From assembly GCF_001625305.1 (NCBI RefSeq), contig NW_017803965.1:196246-260245 (forward strand): a stretch of 64,000 bases of DNA, read 5' to 3'. Positions 10,420 to 20,772 of this stretch are shown here, piece after piece. Position 1 is the stretch's first letter; each line of letters starts with the position of its first letter. A model generated the notes under the pieces. The model did not search any database, was not told where the DNA came from, and saw only the letters and a program-made list of their open reading frames with translations. The position numbers and the translations under genes were made by a program. This DNA is from Branchiostoma belcheri. Its lineage: Eukaryota > Chordata > Leptocardii > Amphioxiformes > Branchiostomatidae.

Positions 10420-10773
10420 CCATAACATTTAAGTGAACGTATTTTCTTGCCTCTCCCAGCTTGTCCAAGACAACAGCTACCGAATATGCTCCCTCGTCGG
10501 ACAGTTCTATCTCCCGGATCTTCAAGGACGCCTTCCCGACCAGCTCGGCCCGTCCCTCTAGCGGTCCCAGCGGGTACTGCACCCCCAGGCCAGGTGAGTA
10601 CATGTAGACTGTAGTTTCCTTACCGCCGGGTTCGCCGTCTACCTTCCCCCACATCAGGGTCACCAGCCGCCGGCTGCTGACGTAAGAAGCAGACAGGGTC
10701 GCCGGCTGACCTTTGACCGCATTCACCCGGTTGGAGGCCGTAAGTCCGATGTCGTTTTGGGCAATCGCCGAGG
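10420..10773 (-). CDS. Exon 2 of the HEPACAM/CEACAM-like gene: cysteine-free V-type Ig domain
   Basis: This 354-nt internal exon (118 codons, both junctions phase 1) encodes an N-terminal V-type Ig domain. The acceptor is TTCTCCTAG|CCTCGG; the donor is ATGG|GTAAGTAC. The frame runs from SAIAQNDIGLTAS through GQPATLSASYVSS (B strand), LMWGKVDG (C-strand Trp) and LSDEGAYSVAVV (F strand) to KYVHLNVM. The Ig fold signature is clear, yet both disulfide cysteines are replaced (Ala in LSASY, Ser in AYSV) and no cysteine occurs anywhere in the exon. Known cysteine-free V domains followed by C2 domains occur in HEPACAM, HEPACAM2 and CEACAMs; the DEGxY motif and length fit HEPACAM best. Exon 1 splices in frame, creating a Gly-Leu-Phe-Ala-Ser junction near the expected signal-peptidase site. 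No N-glycosylation sequon was noticed. Confidence 0.92.
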
Positions 10774-11393
10774 CTAGGAGAAAACCAGAGTCGACAGTCA
10801 GACATGCATGGAAGGACTAAACACGGCATAATTAGGACCTAAACCCAGGGCATATACAAAATATGGAAGGGACTTCTAAATAGCATTTCCCAATATGAAA
10901 AATGGGGCATCTTTACCGCAAAATTTTATAGTGAGCACGAGCAGGCTTTAGAAGCAAGATATGTTGTTTGCATGGAATGTCTAGGCAAAACTGTAGCCAC
11001 ATACGTACACATACATACGGAGGCCGACACTTGACGATGCTCAATGACAATGTTTTCTACATTTTGCAGCGCGAATTTTGCGACTGTTGAAGATTTCAGG
11101 TGGTTTAGAACAAAACGGAGAATGTGACATGCTTTTTTGTAAGTCCGGAACTAGTTCCAGACCTTCGGTTTTTTTTATTATTTGAACCTGAACCTTTTTT
11201 CAAGTCCAGAACTAGTTGCAGCAAACCGGTGCACGGCACAAGTAGGACTGTTAGAATACACAGATTGTGTTTTGAAACGAGGTCACTTACTGTATGTCGT
11301 ACCACAGGTTTCTGTCACAGATTGAAAATTTCTTCCAGAATGACAAATAAGTTCTTTATATATTGTGTTTATTGACTTCGTTCATTTTCTTTA
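10774..11393 (-). other. Start of the intron-1 3' region; no further feature seen
   Basis: Contains the CCTAG acceptor of exon 2 at its left edge. A small palindrome GGAACTAGTTCC lies near 11144-11155, and a related GAACTAGTTGC lies about 60 bp on. No coding signal was found. Confidence 0.4.
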
Positions 11394-11811
11394 GGCCACA
11401 GCAAGTAATTTTTATGGATGACATCAGAGCGCGCATTCATTTTCGCCTGATTTTGGAAAAAAAGCACAAGAAATTTTGTTGCCCTCTGACAGTGGTCAAC
11501 ATGCCGAAAATTGGCAAAGATGTCTGTTGCTGGAACGTGGATGTCAGATAACTATGAAGAGAGCTCGAGATGACAACAATAGGCATTGATTTAATGTTTT
11601 GTTTCTTACTTGATGCAGTGATATGTGATACTGGCTGTGTATATGTGATGTTCCCACCGAATCAAAACCATTTGTACAATGACTGAGTCAAAACTTTAAA
11701 ATGTAGGAACCTTGTTTTTTTTTCGGCCCGCCTTGTTTTTTTTTTTCGCCCGCTCGCATTAGATTTGGAGTCTGCGGAGGATGTCAGCCATAAAATTTAC
11801 TTGCTGTGGCC
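11394..11811. mobile_element. Harbinger-type MITE (sub-family B), 418 bp
   Basis: Begins GGCCACAGCAAGTAATTTTT and ends AAATTTACTTGCTGTGGCC. TTA at 11391-11393 and 11812-11814. Inner ends carry ATGGATGACATC and GATGTCAGCCAT. Non-coding. Confidence 0.9.
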
Positions 11812-11814
11812 TTA

Positions 11815-12280
11815 GTGAGGGAAACTTATACTGATTGACTACATTTTGCCCGTGATCAGGCTATAACTAATGTATCATATCGTTATTAATTTGAGACTAT
11901 AGCTGTTACATCTTGTCATGGGAGGTTGAATGTTGATCCTAACGCATGGCGATGTCCTCACAAATCTGCTATGGCAATCAGCACCATGTATTATCACTTA
12001 TTTATTCATAACTTGATTATGTAACATACACTCAATCACCCTTAGGGAACGCCACCCATGTTCTGCATGCATCAGAAGTTAAATGACTACCTCCCAATAG
12101 AGTTGCAAATGTAAATATTTAGAATGTAGTCAAGGAGGAGATCCTCAGAAGAGGCATAGAAAATGACAAGGGTACCTATATATACTTAGGGCCAGTATCT
12201 TTATGCAAATTTATGCAATTTTTAGGCAACAAAGATCTCAAAGATTGAAGGTAAAGCAGCCTAACTCGAGGATTACGTGT
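11815..12280. other. Unassigned intronic sequence
   Basis: AT-rich, without repeats shared within the window and without a plausible exon. Confidence 0.4.
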
Positions 12281-13250
12281 CTAGCTTCCCTACGCTCACT
12301 CGGTGGTTTATTCTGTGGTTATAGCACCTGACAAGGGATCCATCCCACCATATACGACCTCGGGGCGGGGCATTAAGGGTGAGGGGGTCAGTTCGGCAGT
12401 GTTCAGGAGGCCATATATTCGGCTATGTGCGACCAAGTGTGGCAGAGGCACTAGGCATCATTTGTGAGATATGTGTTACATCATTGCTAACGTCGTCCCT
12501 ACTGCCAGTATCTTTGCCCACAAGCTTCGCTACGGTCACTCGGTGGTTTATTCTGTGGTTATAGCACCTGACAAGGGATTACCCCACCATATACACCTCG
12601 GGGCGGGGCATTAACTGTTTAGTGTACACGGGGGAGTGGGTCAGTTCGACAGTGTTCGGGAGGCCATATATTCGGCTATGTGTGGAAGAGGCATTAGGCA
12701 TCATTTTTAAGAAATGTGTTACATCATTGCTAACGTCGTTCCTACTGCCAGTATCTTTGCCCACAAGCTTCGCTACGGTCACTCGGTGGTTTATTCTGTG
12801 GTTTTTGCACCTGACAAGGCATTATCCCACCATATACACCTCGGGGCGGGGCATTAACTGTTTAGTGTACACGGGGGAGTGGATCAGTTCGGCAGTGTTC
12901 AGGAGGCCATATATTCGGCTATGTGTGGAAGAGGCACTAGGCATCATTTGTAAGAAATGTGTTACATCATTGCTAACGTCGTCCCTACTGCCAGTATTTT
13001 TGCCCACAAGCTTCGCTACGGTTACTCGGTGGTTTATTCTGTGGTTATAGCACCTGACAAGGGATTATCCCACCATATTCACCTCGGGGCGGGGCATTAA
13101 CCCTTTAGTGTACACGGGGGAGTGGGTCAGTTCGGCAGTGTTCGGGAGGCCATATATTCGGCTATGTGTGGAAGAGGCATTAGGCATCATTTGTAAGAAA
13201 TGTGTTATATCATTGCTAACGTCGTTCCTACTGCCAGTATCTATGCTTGC
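12281..13250 (+). repeat. Tandem repeat, four units of 240-243 bp
   Basis: The landmark CGGTGGTTTATTCTGTGG occurs at 12301, 12541, 12784 and 13027, giving periods of 240, 243 and 243. Each unit includes CACCTCGGGGCGGGGCATTA, GGAGGCCATATATTCGGCTA and ATCATTGCTAACGTCGT. A partly similar single unit sits at 39740-39830. The period is a multiple of three, so frames such as 12622-13050 stay open across units. This does not by itself imply coding. Confidence 0.92.
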
Positions 13251-13574
13251 AAACTGATAAATGCCGCTTCGCTATCAGGCGTCAGAGAGACTGGAACAGC
13301 AGACCGTTCTATCCACTCTGTCTGCAGGATATGAAAAATGGCGTTTCTCCGATGATTTTGACAGGCCAGACCGGAGATAGCAGAGATGCCTTGTACTTTA
13401 GTGACACGAGATTCACCCCCTGAAGACACAGCAGGCGTAGTTCAAACGATAATATTACAATTGGACCGATGGCACCCAATTTCACAAAAACGGTGTCAAT
13501 TTGCTTCAGGTCGTATCATACGCTATTTTGGACTTACAGTTACGCGAACAGTGGATTTACTCATTTCATCATAA
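13251..13574. other. Unassigned intronic sequence
   Basis: Short open frames on both strands (13241-13429, 13386-13574) show no domain. Confidence 0.35.
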
Positions 13575-14150
13575 ATATATGAATATATGAATCTTTATTG
13601 CATGTTCTTGCCCAGATGGGCTAAATGCACAAGAGGTCATGCAGTGTGCAAAACATGAGTCTTGCATACTGGAACGCTATATTCTAATGCTAATTGCTAG
13701 GAATTTATACATTATAACAATACTATATACTACCTATCATCTACGTTAGTTGCCCTTTCTTCTCTCTTTTTGAAACAATTGGAAACATAATTACATAGTT
13801 TGTCTGCTATATACTCGTTCTTGCATGACATCAAGTGTTTAAACATGTCCTGCTTTGACATTTCCTTGTATATCTTGTCTAAATGTAAAATATCGAGTAG
13901 TTCTTGGCGTTCGTCTTTGTATAATGTACAGTCAAGTAGAAAGTGTATCTCGTTTTCAACATATGATATACAGAATTCGCACGTTCTATCTTTCAGAGGG
14001 GTACGGCTATGCCTGCCGGATTCTATACGTAAGGGATGGTCACTAATGCGAAGTTTACACATGGCTCTGCGATGTTCGAAGTTTGCAATGTTTAAATATG
14101 TTTCTCTTTCATAAATCTCTTTGAATGTTTTGTATGTTCAGCTAGTAGAA
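13575..14150 (-). mobile_element. 5'-truncated LINE (family B), C-terminal zinc-knuckle region
   Basis: The minus-strand frame reads MCKLRISDHPLRIESGR, then RTCEFCISYVENEIHFLLDC (a C-x2-C...H-x4-C knuckle), then a charged tail with NCFKKREER. Such a cysteine-histidine motif after the polymerase is usual in several LINE clades, but the polymerase itself is absent. The 3' end has a GCCCATCTGGGC hairpin, AATAAAG and an ATTCATAT simple repeat near 13575-13600. A second copy is at 37290-37725. Confidence 0.8.
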
Positions 14151-14349
14151 GCTGCTTTCCAATGGGGCTCAGTATACATTTACTCAGGACAAGATATGAT
14201 TACATTTAGTCAAGCAGCAAACAGGTGGACAACAGTCAAAACAGGTCCATATATCAAAGTCGTAATAACGTTCCAATTTCAAAAACATTAAGGATTTTAT
14301 TTGCATTCGCACTTGATCAGATCATGTGTAGTTTTAAACTCAAGCACAC
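14151..14349. other. Unassigned
   Basis: No feature seen. Confidence 0.3.
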
Positions 14350-14627
14350 TTAGACCCTGTTCATACCAGACTTACATTTAGCGGTTTCAACCGGTTTTTC
14401 AAAAACCGGTTTTTATTTAACCTGGTGTGAACGCAAATTAACCGGTTTTTTAGGGGTTTAAATCCGATTTTCAAAACCACCTCGGGAGGTGGTTTTTGAA
14501 GGGTTTTTGAGGGTTTTTTCCACCGAAAAACCTGGTATGAACGCTAAGGGTTTTAGCCGGGTTTTCCTCCGCTAATTATTTAGCGGTTTAAACCGGTTTA
14601 TAAAAGTCTGGTATGAACGGGATCTAA
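14350..14627. mobile_element. Palindromic MITE rich in AACCGGTT, 278 bp
   Basis: Ends TTAGACCCTGTTCATACCAG and its near-perfect complement CTGGTATGAACGGGATCTAA. Nested palindromes built from AAACCGGTTT recur inside, and CACCTCGGGAGGTG sits at the centre. Inside, TGGTGTGAACGC and TGGTATGAACGC repeat the terminal motif. Non-coding; the superfamily is not assigned. Confidence 0.75.
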
Positions 14628-14815
14628 AGCTGTTTGGCTACCAATTTTCTATCGGCTACCAAACATGCAGCTATTTTCCATCAGCGACATCGAATTTTTT
14701 TTCATTTTTGGTTCATTTTTTTACACTTAGAAAATGAGAAAATCGACAGAAAATCCAATCTAGTTTTACTGCCCTGAAATCAGTTTTGGCTGCCTTTCAG
14801 ATGGCGACAAAAGCG
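14628..14815 (+). repeat. Diverged copy of the repeat at 7160-7350
   Basis: CATCAGCGACATCGAATTTTT, GAAAATCCAATC and TTACTGCCCTGAAATCAG...TTTTGG occur in the same order as at 7220-7345. Confidence 0.45.
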
Positions 14816-14988
14816 TCTAGAACTTCTTTGAGAGTCTCAAAATTCAATAAGATAAACTCAACCAAATTAACAACCAATTGAAGTCAAATTAATGTCTTCT
14901 GCAATTTACGTCGATGAAGGTTAGACATCCAGGTAATACGATACGCCAAAAAGCAGTTACTCAAGCAACTGGATATGATTTTGAAAAC

Positions 14989-15030
14989 GTCAGCCGTTTC
15001 AGCTAGTATCCACTAGCTTTCGTCAGTGAC
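14989..15030 (-). ncRNA. Decayed hammerhead-ribozyme motif (left arm)
   Basis: On the minus strand this reads GTCA, CTGACGA, stem AGCTAG/CTAGCT, GAAA, then CGGC where the intact copy has CGTC, then TGAC. The change at the cleavage triplet (GTC to GGC) would be expected to abolish self-cleavage, because the base before the cleaved nucleotide must be U in the hammerhead. Confidence 0.5.
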
Positions 15031-15315
15031 TGAGAGACCAGAGGGGAAATGCAGGTTTATAAGACCCTCAACAGGGAAGGGGGGCTACGGGTCGATCTTT
15101 CTGGCACTTGAGATTTGGCACTCCCAGCCCCGAGAACAGACAACACTTAAGCTCCTGTTCTGTATAACAGGAGCTTTCAGACTAATTTGCATCATCTTGT
15201 CTTGACTTGTCTGACTTTTGTTCCTTTTTCGACTTCCAAAAATTTGTCTTCACTTTATTTGCATATCAATCAATAGGTTGTGCTTATAAACCTGCATTTC
15301 CCCTCTGGTCTCTCA

Positions 15316-15357
15316 GTCACTGACGAAAGCTAGTGGATACTAGCTGAAACGTCTGAC
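15316..15357 (+). ncRNA. Candidate type I hammerhead self-cleaving ribozyme
   Basis: All conserved parts are present in order. Stem I is GTCA (15316-15319) pairing with TGAC (15354-15357). Core CTGACGA is at 15320-15326. Stem II AGCTAG (15328-15333) pairs with CTAGCT (15340-15345) around loop TGGATA. The core GAAA (15346-15349) is followed by a two-pair stem III AC/GU (15349-15352), with predicted cleavage after C15353 in a GUC triplet. One unpaired A sits before stem II. A loopless two-pair stem III is weak in a monomer; from memory, Penelope-like hammerheads are of this minimal kind and may act as dimers. Activity is not shown. Confidence 0.6.
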
Positions 15358-15499
15358 GTTTTCAAAATCATATCCAGTTGCTTGAGTAACTGCTTTTTGG
15401 CGTCTTCTGCAATTTATCTGCTCATCACCTTTAAACTAAAGTAATAAGTACTTTGATATTCCGAACCTCAACTCCAAGGTCGAATCACAGAAGTGACTC

Positions 15500-15919
15500 T
15501 TTCCAAGGTGCAACGATGGAGAAAATGAAAATTACATGGCAATGCAGTTGGTTGGAGTACAAAATGACTAATAAACTGGTGGACGTACCTACTACTAGGC
15601 ATCTAATACATGTACCAGCTCAGAAAAGTACAAGAAATAGTCATGCCTTCAAGTACCAGATAGAGTTATCAACAAAGGATTATTGAGATGTTCAAATACT
15701 CGTTCTTTCCTTAAACTATCGCAGAGTTGAACTCTCTGTCACTGGGCATTATCATTAGATAGCTTTAAAGAATGTTAAGATCTAGAGTTAGATGTTCAAG
15801 GGTTAGGTGTAACAAGTCGTTCGGTGTGATATAGCTAGCTGCCGCCGCGCCGCGTGCCTGCGAAGCTGGTGTGTTACGCAGAAGGGCGGTTATACCGGCT
15901 ATATACAGATACAGACTAA
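15500..15919 (+). mobile_element. LINE family A, old 5'-truncated copy
   Basis: Matches the copies at 18035-18513 and 33112-33741 with frameshifts: ACTAATAAACTGGTGGACGT, AGAAATAGTCATGCCTTCAAG, then the GC-rich 3' block with CGGTTATACCGGCTA and an ATACAG tail at 15903-15915. The polymerase palm is missing. Confidence 0.85.
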
Positions 15920-16115
15920 ACATTGTAACTTGGATAATATCACTCCTAAAATCCATGCCAAGCCTAGCAATACATTGCGTTCTCTAAGCAAAAGGTAGTT
16001 CAAATGTATCATCTGAATTCTACATATACCATTCATACTGTTTACGCCCAATCTGGTTATAGGTAAGACTTCTCGATTCTTGGCAAAATTTTGAAAGCTT
16101 TAGTGTTTGCCCTAG
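15920..16115. other. Unassigned
   Basis: No feature seen. Confidence 0.3.
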
Positions 16116-16489
16116 GGTCATGTTGATTTGACTATATGGATAACATCCGCCCGCGCATGAATTTTTATCCGTTTCCAAAAAAAGTTTTCGACCATACTGT
16201 AAATCGTACGAAATGAGCGAATATACATCGTTTGTTGCAAAATAAAGTATTGGAAAACGATACTAATGTCATAAAATGCAGAAATCAATTCAGGAAAAGA
16301 AGAAAATGTAACGAAATGAATATTACTCCCCTTGCCATACTGTGTGTTTAGTCATTTGTTCCATCCTTTATGAACACCCAGATTTTATAATGAAGGTAAC
16401 TTTTTTTACAAACTTTTTTTTATTCGCACGGTCGCGTCAGTTTTGAGGTTCCCAGAGGATGCCATCCATATAATCAAATCAACATGGGC
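16116..16489. mobile_element. Harbinger-type MITE (sub-family C), diverged, 374 bp
   Basis: Ends GGTCATGTTGATTTGACTAT and ATAATCAAATCAACATGGGC. The left flank is TAG, the right TAA, so one flank has mutated. The interior is more diverged than in the other C copies, suggesting greater age. Confidence 0.82.
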
Positions 16490-17088
16490 TAATATGCATT
16501 GCCATAATATACTTTTCAATCCTTTGCCCACTCACATGCATGGATTCCCAGCCGTTCTCTTGGCTGACAAACACGCCAAACTGATTCAAGTTAAAGCGTC
16601 GGAGTTATCTCCAACCCTAACCTTCTAGCTTGATGGAAAACCTATAACGTCCCTTTATCTACACACAAATCCCCCAGCAAGGCACTTTTTAGGCATCAGA
16701 TAATAGCCTTAAAAGAGCCCACGAGAATTCTATCAGGCCCTCGATCACCCCAATCAATGGCCAGCTCTGCCTAGGACCCCGGCGTATCACTGTGTTTTGC
16801 CGGTTAGCCAATTTCGCTTTCAAGTAAGTTGCTCAATTTTACGATTGGATTATCGAAGAAGGATTTGGCCTTTGAAAGCAATCGCACTTGTCAGAGACGT
16901 AGTCCCGCTGCAGAAAGGGGTCACGACCCGGCGTATGTCCGCATGACTGCAAAAGAGATGTATGGGAAATCGGTGATAGCTGTGGCTACTTTATGTGTTT
17001 TGGTGTGAACCCTCTCTCTCTCTCTAAGACCGGTTCGGTGCTGGCTGAACGATCGGAAAACCACACACCATAAAGATATGACCACGGG
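16490..17088. other. Unassigned, with a short CT microsatellite
   Basis: A CT dinucleotide run lies at about 17012-17025. Nothing else was recognised. Confidence 0.4.
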
Positions 17089-17385
17089 GATGGCAGCGTG
17101 CGTAGTCCAGTGGTTAGCGACCCTGCCTCTGGATCTAGAGATTGGGAGTTCGAATCCCGGCTGTTGTCGCTCACCCGACATGCACACTACTGAAAAGTGT
17201 CTCAGTCCCTTGGACGGGACGTTAAGCTGTGGTCCACTGTTCATTGTAGATGTCGAAAAGAGCTAGGGGAATTTCCCCGGTACAATGAACCTGTAAATAC
17301 TGTACATAGTGTCTGTCTTCTCTGTGACGACCAGTGAGAGATTAGCTCTTCAGTGAGCTAAAACTGGATCGAGATCACTTTTCTT
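17089..17385 (+). mobile_element. tRNA-derived SINE (type 2)
   Basis: The head has polymerase III promoter boxes: A-box-like GTAGTCCAGTGGTTAGCGAC and B-box GAGTTCGAATCCCGG, spaced as in a tRNA. The body includes GTCCCTTGGACGGGACGTTA and a GTCGAAAAGAGC block, and ends near ACTGGATCGAGATCAC. It resembles SINEs with a tRNA head widely found in animals. No functional tRNA can be folded past the head. Confidence 0.7.
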
Positions 17386-17752
17386 GTTTTATCAAAGTAC
17401 AATCGGTGGAAGACAAGGATAGCCAGCACTCTTGTGCCAAGCAATCGATATATTTTGCTTTGCAACCGACCTGCCAAACTATATTTCATACTAACCCAAG
17501 CAAAGGCGCTGTTCTCTAGCAATCAATGCGGGTGCCTTTAAGTTTTCATGTACCTTATAAAGTTAGTAATAAAACTTTTACGTTAAGGTTGGTCAGCGGG
17601 TACTCTTAAGGGTGATGGAGGTCAAGTTATGTGGCCCTTAATGGTGCATCAGTCATTTGGAAGATGGTACCTAGCATATATAGGTCTTCTTTAGCTAGGC
17701 AGGTAGACAGGAAGACATTGCCAACATATTTGTATACCTTGGTAGACTACAA
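17386..17752. other. Unassigned
   Basis: AT-rich, with an AATAAAACTTTTA stretch near 17570. No feature called. Confidence 0.3.
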
Positions 17753-18000
17753 TTATGCGTGTAGCGTAACGGTAAAATTTTCGCCTCAGAACAAAGAGGT
17801 CCCGGGTTCGAACCCTGCCATTCCACCGATCGTGTGGCCTTGGGAAAGACACTTTACACGAATTTCTCCACTTAAATTAACTCAAGTGAAAATGAGTAAT
17901 GTCTGTTGTCCGTGCGCGTGTTTGTCTGCGTTGGTTTCGGCATAAAAATAAGTTGGAAAAACTTGAGTGTGCCGACCTCATGTATTGTGATAAATGTTGG
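17753..18000 (+). mobile_element. tRNA-derived SINE (type 1)
   Basis: Head GTAGCGTAACGGTAAAATTTT with A box, then B box GGGTTCGAACCCTGCC. The body has GTGTGGCCTTGGGAAAG-ACACTT, and the 3' part ATAAGTTGGAAAAACTTGAG-TGTGCCGAC. The same element lies inverted at 21968-22205; partial copies are at 37131-37265 and 51034-51130. Confidence 0.82.
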
Positions 18001-18034
18001 AATAGAAAATCTTGGCGTTTTTATTCTATAGACA

Positions 18035-18513
18035 TGCAAGATTCTGTATGAACAACTATGTAAGAGGTGCTAGTGTCACGGAAATGAAAAGAAACCTACA
18101 GTGGACCTCACTGGAAGACAGAAGAAAGATGTCTAGACTATGCATGATGTACAAAATCACTAATAAACTGGTGGATGTCCCAACTACTAAGTACCTAATA
18201 CCAGCCCAGAAGAGAACAAGAAATAGCCACGCATTCAAGTACCAGAGTTATCAACCAAGGATTGAGGTGTTCAAGAATTCATTCTTTCCTAGAACTATCG
18301 CAGAGTGGAACTCACTGTCACCAAGTACAGTAGGGGCATTGTCAATAGATAGCTTTAAACAATGTCTAGATCTAGAAGTTCAAGGGTTAGGTGTAACAAG
18401 TCGATCGGTGTAATATAGCCAGCTGCCGCCGCGCCGCGTGCCTGCGAAGCTGGTGTGTTACGCCGAAAGGCGGTTATACCGGCTATACAGATACAGATAC
18501 AGACAGATACAGA
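18035..18513 (+). mobile_element. LINE family A (CR1-like), young 5'-truncated copy
   Basis: The open frame from about 18050 to the stop at 18413 reads VTEMKRNLQWTSLEDRRKMS, LVDVPTTKYLIPAQ, SHAFKYQSYQPRIEVFKNS and FFPRTIAEWNSLSPSTVG. This is the conserved C-terminal segment of LINE polyproteins, without catalytic motifs. The 3' UTR has the GC-rich block, hairpin CGCCGAAAGGCGG and an (ATACAG)n tail. It differs from 33271-33741 at only about 8-10 sites by eye, so insertion or duplication was recent. Confidence 0.9.
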
Positions 18514-19386
18514 CATGGTTTGCATACTTGTGATGGAATAGAATACATGTATACACTTGGACATAGTATGCTCACTTGTAGTGGAATAGACGATATGTAT
18601 ACATTTGGACATTGTATGCTTACATGTTGTGAAATAGAATACATGTATAAAGTTGGGCATAGTACGCTTCCTTGTAGTGGAATAGAATACATGTCTACAT
18701 TTGGACATAGTGTGATTACTTGTAGTGGAATAGAAGATATGTATACATTTGGACATTGTATGCTTATGCATGTTGTGAAATAGAATACATGTATAAAGTT
18801 GGACATAGTACGCTTACTTGTAGTGGAATAGAATACATGTCTACATTTGGATATAGTATGATTTCTTGTAGTGGAATAGAATACATGTACACATTTGGAG
18901 ACATAGTATGCTAACTTGTAGTGGAATAGAAGATATGTATACATTTGGACATTTTATGCTTACATGTTGTGAAATAGAATACATGTATAAAGTTGGGCAT
19001 AGTACGCTTCCTTGTAGTGGAATAGAATACATGTCTACATTTGGACATAGTATGCTTACTTGAAGTGGAATAGTAGACATGTATAAAGCTCAAGTTGAAC
19101 ATAGTATGCATGCTTGTTGTGGAATAGAAGGCATACATTTGGACATAGAGTGATTACTTGAAGTGGAATAGTAGACATGTATAAAGCTTAAGTTGAACAT
19201 AGTATGTATGCTTGTTGTGGAATAGAAGATATACATTTGAAAATAGAATGCATGCTTGTTGTGGAATAGAATACATGTCTACATTTGGACATAGTATGCT
19301 TACTTGAAGTGGAATAGTAGACATGTATAAAGATTATGTTGAACATAGTGTGCATGCTTGTGGTGGAATAGAACACATGTATAATG
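18514..19386 (+). repeat. 48-bp minisatellite, about 17 degenerate units
   Basis: GGAATAG landmarks occur at 18535, 18583, 18631 (as GAAATAG) and 18679, each 48 bp apart, and continue to about 19375 with a few length changes. The unit consensus is around TAGTGGAATAGAATACATGT with ACATTTGGACATAGTATGCT. Variant units recur in longer blocks, indicating higher-order duplication. The array starts directly at the simple-repeat tail of the LINE. Since 48 is a multiple of three, minus-strand frames show a periodic 16-residue peptide (STTSxHTMSKCxHVFY); I regard these as fortuitous. Confidence 0.93.
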
Positions 19387-20284
19387 CAGATGCATTGAGA
19401 GCTAAAACAAAGTCCACTCTACCGTACGATAGGATCAATCGATGAGATCTAAAGATAATGGAGAACTAGCTTAGATTCCCAGAGCCACGTACGTTCATTA
19501 AGCACAGTGTAATCTTCCCTAAGGCCATCCTAGGACCAAATGGCCTGTAGCTTGGACAGAGATCAATTGTATGTATTAGAAAGGTCAGGGTTTCTACATC
19601 AGCGTTTCTCTTATAATCAGTTCTCTGATGGTGACCCTTGGGTTAAGGTCAGAGTCATTTAGCTCATGAAATCTGTCTTGTTTCCTATCAAAACTGATTA
19701 CTGGTTGTTCTGTAACAAAACGTTAATTAGGAAAAAGGGCAATTTTCATTTATAACATTGCGACGACTTGATGTGCATCACCCCCGCCCTTGGTATTATT
19801 TTGAATTAGCAAGAAAAATTATATTCTAGCCATTAGACGACTACAAGTGATGCAAACTTAAGATTTTTTTCTTGAAACATTTTTTTTTTTACTTCCCATT
19901 ACAAAAGTATTGTTTTGGGTGAACTGTGCATATATGGATTTGTGTACTTGTTTGTCCGGATAGTGTAGGTTGACAGCACGTGGGTGGTGGATGAGAAGGT
20001 TGACAGACAGTATGTCGGGAGTTCAAAAGTTCAGACACAGGAAATGGGGAGAAGTTGAAGATCTCCAAAACAATCCCAAACATTTTCCGGAAGTCTGAAA
20101 CCTTCGATGTTTTATTTAGGTTCTTTTGGAAACGTAGCACGTCCTAAATTCCTGGAACCAAACAATAAAATTGCCACTATCATTTATTTGGCAGATGAAA
20201 TATTTTGAATCAATTGTACATGTCTGTTTTGCTTCATGGATCACAAGTGATCCCATTCGTTCCATAGACGGGGTGCTAGTGTAA
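19387..20284. other. Unassigned intronic sequence
   Basis: No gene or shared repeat seen in this stretch. Confidence 0.4.
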
Positions 20285-20769
20285 GGCCACACCAAGTAAA
20301 TTTTATGGATGACGTCCTTTGGAGACCCTAAATCTAATGCGAGAGGGCGAAAAAAAAAACAAGAAGGGCCCTAAAAAACAAGATGCCTAGATTAGAAATA
20401 TACTAAGAGACGACAAATGTTAGGACACAAATTGAATGAGGTGACACAGTGTACCAAGCAAGAGGTCTTTTATTCATCATCAAAACAGCAATAAATCAGG
20501 TGGAACAGCAGTTGTCGTCCTGTGAGTTTGGGGAGATAGATGGAGCGGTCAGCAAGTTTCTTCAAATGTGGCAGCATGTACCAAACTGAATTCTTAATGG
20601 AAGTCATGATTTCCTTGCTTGATGCTTTGGTCCGTACAAACCTATTTGCGGCACTGTCGTGACTCTTTGGTCATAGTTACAGGAAGCGGAATTTCTTGTT
20701 TTTTTTTTCTAGGAACAGGCCAAAATCAATGCGCGCGGACGTCATCCATAAAATTTACTTGGTGTGGCC
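20285..20769 (-). mobile_element. Harbinger-type MITE (sub-family A), 485 bp
   Basis: Ends GGCCACACCAAGTAAATTTT and complement; TAA at 20282-20284 and 20770-20772. Its interior is inverted relative to 43253-43707. It matches the fragment at 1-99. Confidence 0.92.
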
Positions 20770-20772
20770 TAA

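Larger units (their letters stand above)
14931..15405. mobile_element. Inverted-repeat retroelement remnant (Penelope-like candidate) with hammerhead motifs
   Basis: Two arms of about 120-130 bp face each other: 14931-15065 and 15285-15405. Each holds, reading from the outside in, GCCAAAAAGCAGTTACTC, AACTGGATATGATTTTG, a hammerhead-like block and GGGGAAATGCAGG-TTTATAA. A 14-bp sequence TCTTCTGCAATTTA occurs just outside the left arm (about 14895) and again at the right edge (about 15403), consistent with a target-site duplication. Penelope-like elements are known to carry hammerhead ribozymes in their terminal repeats. No polymerase is present, so the class is inferred from the ribozyme. A reduced copy is at 42411-42543. 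Confidence 0.55.

Noticed and set aside
17100-17165. Possible functional tRNA gene at a SINE head
   Set aside because: A and B boxes are present, but acceptor and anticodon arms do not pair well and the sequence continues into a SINE body.
18355-19376. Several long minus-strand frames encoding 16-residue repeats
   Set aside because: They are a by-product of a 48-bp period (a multiple of three) and overlap each other in different frames.
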